A stretch of DNA of 64,000 nucleotides from Auanema rhodensis (Eukaryota > Nematoda > Chromadorea > Rhabditida > Rhabditidae), in the NCBI GenBank assembly GCA_964057225.1, contig OZ059894.1, positions 11,976,131 through 12,040,130 of the forward strand, given 5' to 3'. The translations under genes were made by a program, and so were the position numbers. Shown piece by piece: positions 60,173 through 64,000 of this stretch. The first letter of the stretch is position 1, and each line of letters opens with the position of its first letter. The notes below the pieces were generated by a model that was not told where the DNA came from, did no database searches, and worked only from the letters and a program-made list of their open reading frames with translations.

Positions 60173-60291
60173 AGCTTACGACACCCGGGATTCCCAAGCC
60201 GTCTCCGATCCAAGTACTAACCGGGCCCAACGTTGCTTGACTTGCCAGATCGGACGGGATGGCGTACTTTCAACGTGGTATGGTCGTAAGC
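60173..60291 (-). rRNA. 5S: 5S rRNA gene B, unit 23
   Basis: Intact 119-nt copy. Confidence 0.96.
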
Positions 60292-60433
60292 AATGTCATA
60301 TTCTTCATTATCAGTTATATCACTCTAAATCTTGTTGTTAATAGATACGACCACAAAGAAAACAACAGGAACAGTAACAATAACAAAAAAAATTTTTTTT
60401 TCACCTATGTGTCTAAAGGTTAGCCATGTATCC

Positions 60434-60436
<3 letters not shown>

Positions 60437-60491
<55 letters not shown>
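60437..60491. repeat. (TA)n microsatellite, unit 23, 55 bp
   Basis: Uninterrupted tract. Confidence 0.95.
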
Positions 60492-60493
<2 letters not shown>

Positions 60494-61674
60494 ACAGTAA
60501 AAAGTCCAATCAAGAGAGAAATTTTTTCAACACATAGTTGTTTTTTTTTTAAATATCATTGTTTTTCCTCATAACTCGGTTTAAACTCGTTCTAACCCGT
60601 TGAAATACGTCTAGAAAGTCTTTATAACATGCATATGTATGATAGAACTTCATATTTATTGTAATAGAAAATTTTATTTTCAGACGTCTTGGTTAACAAT
60701 GATATGTTTTACCCCCTTATAATTTTTATCATAATGTTCCTTATACGGAACGCTCAATGAAACTTGCTTCCAGAAAAATTTCTTTCTATTTTTTCTTCAT
60801 ATGTACGTAGATACTATAGAGAACTATGATAGAAAACTTTAACATTCACGAAATCATCATTTCTCATTACGCTACGGAGGTTTAAAAAGCTGTGTTTTAC
60901 CTTATAATAGACCGGAAAACCCTTGTGTTAAAACTGGACCGTTTTTACACATATAAAAATGTCCCGTATTCGGGACCCTAATGTAACTTTTGATTCCCTA
61001 TATTTTTTTTCATGAAATTTACAATCTACTGTAGAAAGAAGAATTATTTTTATAAAAACTGTAAATTTTTGAAAAATGAAAACAAAACGAAAACAAAAAC
61101 AACTTTTTTTTGAACATTTTCTCACACAAGGGTCCCCCCTTACCTACTTTTTTTCTCATTACTCGTTTCAACCTCATCCGATCACTCTGCAAACATGTTT
61201 AATCGTTCTAACTTGTTGAAATACGTCTTAAAAGTCTAAACAACATGCATATGCATAATAGAAACCACCCGAATAGGCCCCCACGCACTAAACGAGATAT
61301 ATACATTACCAGTATAGTAATAGAACACATATTGAAGATTAATTCGATAAGAACAATTTATTGACGTAGAGAATGTTTGTTCCGAAAAACTACAATATTA
61401 AACTATAAAAGTAACAAAAGCGTAGAGGCAGCAAAGACATGAATAAACATAAATGTAAATACAGAATTACCAGGTAGTACATAAGTATGACAAAAAATTA
61501 TAAGAAAGCCATGAAAATAGAAGGTTTGTGAACAAATGAGAGGTACATCTTTGATCGTATAGTCATTTCTAAACCGTTCGTATGCTGCAGCATCGTCATA
61601 AGCGTCACTCAAGTTGAATTTCCATGTGTACTACACGATTTTCATTCTTATTGTTACATTCTTTCCCTGAGGGA

Positions 61675-61859
61675 ATGGGCCGTTCCCGCCAGCAGTGCAA
61701 GAGCGGGTCGACCCGTGAGGTGGAGCTAGCAAGCCAGCATCTACCTCAAGTCTCAAAAATCGGTTAACCTTATTGTGAACCAATGGAACACATATCGAAG
61801 GTTAATTCGATAAGAACGATTACTACACTTTGATCTTAGCCAAAAGGCCGAGAAGCGAT
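61675..61859 (-). ncRNA. U2: U2 snRNA gene, unit 24
   Basis: Intact; start at 61859. Last U2 in the window. Confidence 0.95.
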
Positions 61860-62301
61860 ACAGCATAGCCATGAGTATCAAAGACATCAAGCAAATGTAT
61901 CGTACTTGTTACGAGTGCACTCTCTCATTTGAATATAAAAGTGTGGTTTGACAATCTTGACTGTACAGGTCATAAATGGCTCATATAAACTGTGGATTTA
62001 CTCAACTTTTGGACTTATTTTTTTCTTATTCGAAGCGCTGCACTTTTTTCTATTCTTTTTATTCAAATACTTGTATATAGTTTTATATGTACGGTTGCAA
62101 AGTTTCCGAATATTTTATATATTTTTATACAATAATTAGGAGAAGGTTAATACAATGAAATCTCCCAACTTTACAGTGTTTGTATTGCTTACAGTATCTA
62201 GAACAACCACTCTTGTAATATTAGAGCACATATCAATCAACAACTTTTTCTAGTTATCAAAGCTTTTTTATTTCTTCAAGATATTTCAAATAAAATATAA
62301 A

Positions 62302-62420
62302 AGCTTACGACACCCGGGATTCCCAAGCCGTCTCCGATCCAAGTACTAACCGGGCCCAACGTTGCTTGACTTGCCAGATCGGACGGGATGGCGTACTTTC
62401 AACGTGGTATGGTCGTAAGC
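62302..62420 (-). rRNA. 5S: 5S rRNA gene A, unit 24
   Basis: Intact 119-nt copy. Confidence 0.96.
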
Positions 62421-62661
62421 AATGTTATATTCTTCATTATCAGTTATATCACTCTAAATCTTGTTGTTAATAGTTAGGACCACAAAGAAAACAACAGGAA
62501 CAGTAACAAATGAAATGCCCAAACTTTACAGTGTTCGAGTTATTTACAGTATCTAAGACTACCTCTGTCGTGTTATTAGAGCAAACATTCGATTAACAAC
62601 AACTTTTTTTTAGTTATCAAAGCTTTTTTATTTCTTCAAAAAATTTCAAATAAAATATAAA

Positions 62662-62780
62662 AGCTTACGACACCCGGGATTCCCAAGCCGTCTCCGATCC
62701 AAGTACTAACCGGGCCCAACGTTGCTTGACTTGCCAGATCGGACGGGATGGCGTACTTTCAACGTGGTATGGTCGTAAGC
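62662..62780 (-). rRNA. 5S: 5S rRNA gene B, unit 24
   Basis: Intact 119-nt copy. Confidence 0.96.
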
Positions 62781-62922
62781 AATGTCATATTCTTCATTAT
62801 CAGTTATATCACTCTAAATCTTGTTGTTAATAGATACGACCACAAAGAAAACAACAGGAACAGTAACAATAACAAAAAAAATTTTTTTTTCACCTATGTG
62901 TCTAAAGGTTAGCCATGTATCC

Positions 62923-62962
<40 letters not shown>

Positions 62963-64000
62963 ACAGTAAAAAGTCCAATCAAGAGAGAAATTTTTTCAAC
63001 ACATAGTTGTTTTTTTTTTAAATATCATTGTTTTTCCTCATAACTCGGTTTAAACTCGTTCTAACCCGTTGAAATACGTCTAGAAAGTCTTTATAACATG
63101 CATATGTATGATAGAACTTCATATTTATTGTAATAGAAAATTTTATTTTCAGACGTCTTGGTTAACAATGATATGTTTTACCCCCTTATAATTTTTATCA
63201 TAATGTTCCTTATACGGAACGCTCAATGAAACTTGCTTCCAGAAAAATTTCTTTCTATTTTTTCTTCATATGTACGTAGATACTATAGAGAACTATGATA
63301 GAAAACTTTAACATTCACGAAATCATCATTTCTCATTACGCTACGGAGGTTTAAAAAGCTGTGTTTTACCTTATAATAGACCGGAAAACCCTTGTGTTAA
63401 AACTGGACCGTTTTTACACATATAAAAATGTCCCGTATTCGGGACCCTAATGTAACTTTTGATTCCCTATATTTTTTTTCATGAAATTTACAATCTACTG
63501 TAGAAAGAAGAATTATTTTTATAAAAACTGTAAATTTTTGAAAAATGAAAACAAAACGAAAACAAAAACAACTTTTTTTTGAACATTTTCTCACACAAGG
63601 GTCCCCCCTTACCTACTTTTTTTCTCATTACTCGTTTCAACCTCATCCGATCACTCTGCAAACATGTTTAATCGTTCTAACTTGTTGAAATACGTCTTAA
63701 AAGTCTAAACAACATGCATATGCATAATAGAAACCACCCGAATAGGCCCCCACGCACTAAACGAGATATATACATTACCAGTATAGTAATAGAACACATA
63801 TTGAAGATTAATTCGATAAGAACAATTTATTGACGTAGAGAATGTTTGTTCCGAAAAACTACAATATTAAACTATAAAAGTAACAAAAGCGTAGAGGCAG
63901 CAAAGACATGAATAAACATAAATGTAAATACAGAATTACCAGGTAGTACATAAGTATGACAAAAAATTATAAGAAAGCCATGAAAATAGAAGGTTTGTGA
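62781..64000. other. Long spacer, unit 24, cut by window edge
   Basis: Regular long spacer including the fossil U2 fragment at 63787-63826. It ends about 140 bp after that fragment and before the next expected U2 gene. Confidence 0.8.
62926..62960. repeat. (TA)n microsatellite, unit 24, 35 bp
   Basis: Uninterrupted tract. Confidence 0.95.

Larger units (their letters stand above)
1..64000 (-). repeat. 5S rRNA-U2 snRNA tandem array (24 units)
   Basis: Head-to-tail array with a regular period of 2452-2505 bp. All RNA genes lie on the minus strand. Equivalent points just upstream of U2 fall at 835, 4142, 6104, 8577, 11050, 13503, 15978, 18453, 20935, 23410, 25885, 28362, 30814, 33307, 35792, 38297, 40790, 43261, 45746, 48229, 50706, 56980, 59459 and 61948; these define units 1-24 as used here. 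Long steps are explained by insertions in U2 (835 to 4142 and 50706 to 56980). The short step 4142 to 6104 spans an assembly gap. Units are nearly identical outside the (TA)n tract, as expected under concerted evolution. Both window edges cut the array. Confidence 0.97.

Noticed and set aside
1-64000. CRISPR-like array because of regular repeats
   Set aside because: The period is about 2.5 kb, the repeats are 5S and U2 genes, and the sequence is eukaryotic.

Overview
The window is a eukaryotic small-RNA tandem array, almost certainly from a nematode. Nearly all of it is a head-to-tail repeat of about 2.45-2.5 kb. I count 24 units in register, each carrying on the minus strand one U2 spliceosomal snRNA gene (about 185 bp) and two 5S rRNA genes (119 bp each). 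The 5S sequence is very close to what I recall of Caenorhabditis 5S and clearly less like insect or vertebrate 5S, which is the basis for the nematode call. In many nematodes 5S is linked to the SL1 spliced-leader gene. Here U2 takes that place and I see no SL1 sequence. I cannot name the species.

Layout, left to right on the + strand. Each unit reads U2 (minus), a 442-bp AT-rich spacer, 5S-A (minus), a 241-bp spacer, 5S-B (minus), then a spacer of about 1.37 kb. The long spacer holds a (TA)n microsatellite of 19-71 bp, an internal duplication, a fold-back segment of about 215 bp, and a fossil of older insertions into U2. Units 1-3 (1 to about 8000) carry U2 genes broken by short (about 0.8 kb) non-autonomous insertions. 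A 200-N assembly gap lies at 4881-5080. Units 4-21 (8304-52900) are regular, with intact U2. The U2 of unit 22 is broken by a full-length 3736-bp non-LTR retrotransposon (53060-56795). Units 23 and 24 are regular again and the array runs off the right edge.

The one convincing protein-coding gene is the 1092-residue retrotransposon protein: N-terminal zinc fingers, reverse transcriptase with YADD, a CCHC knuckle and a restriction-like endonuclease. It sits in U2 at nucleotide 39/40, just after the branch-point-recognition sequence, in the U2 sense direction, between 57-bp target-site duplications. This matches the U2-specific Utopia lineage of restriction-like-endonuclease non-LTR elements. 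The short insertions sit at the same U2 position and share the 3' terminal sequence of the full-length element, so they look like parasites of the same machinery. Every regular unit also carries a decayed 40-bp U2 piece flanked by both ends of such elements, so the array seems to have been invaded repeatedly.

The remaining short open frames recur identically in every unit because the spacer recurs. They begin with TTG or GTG and I do not regard them as genes. About 20 of 24 U2 genes and 45 of 47 5S genes look intact by eye. I compared copies by reading, not by alignment software.
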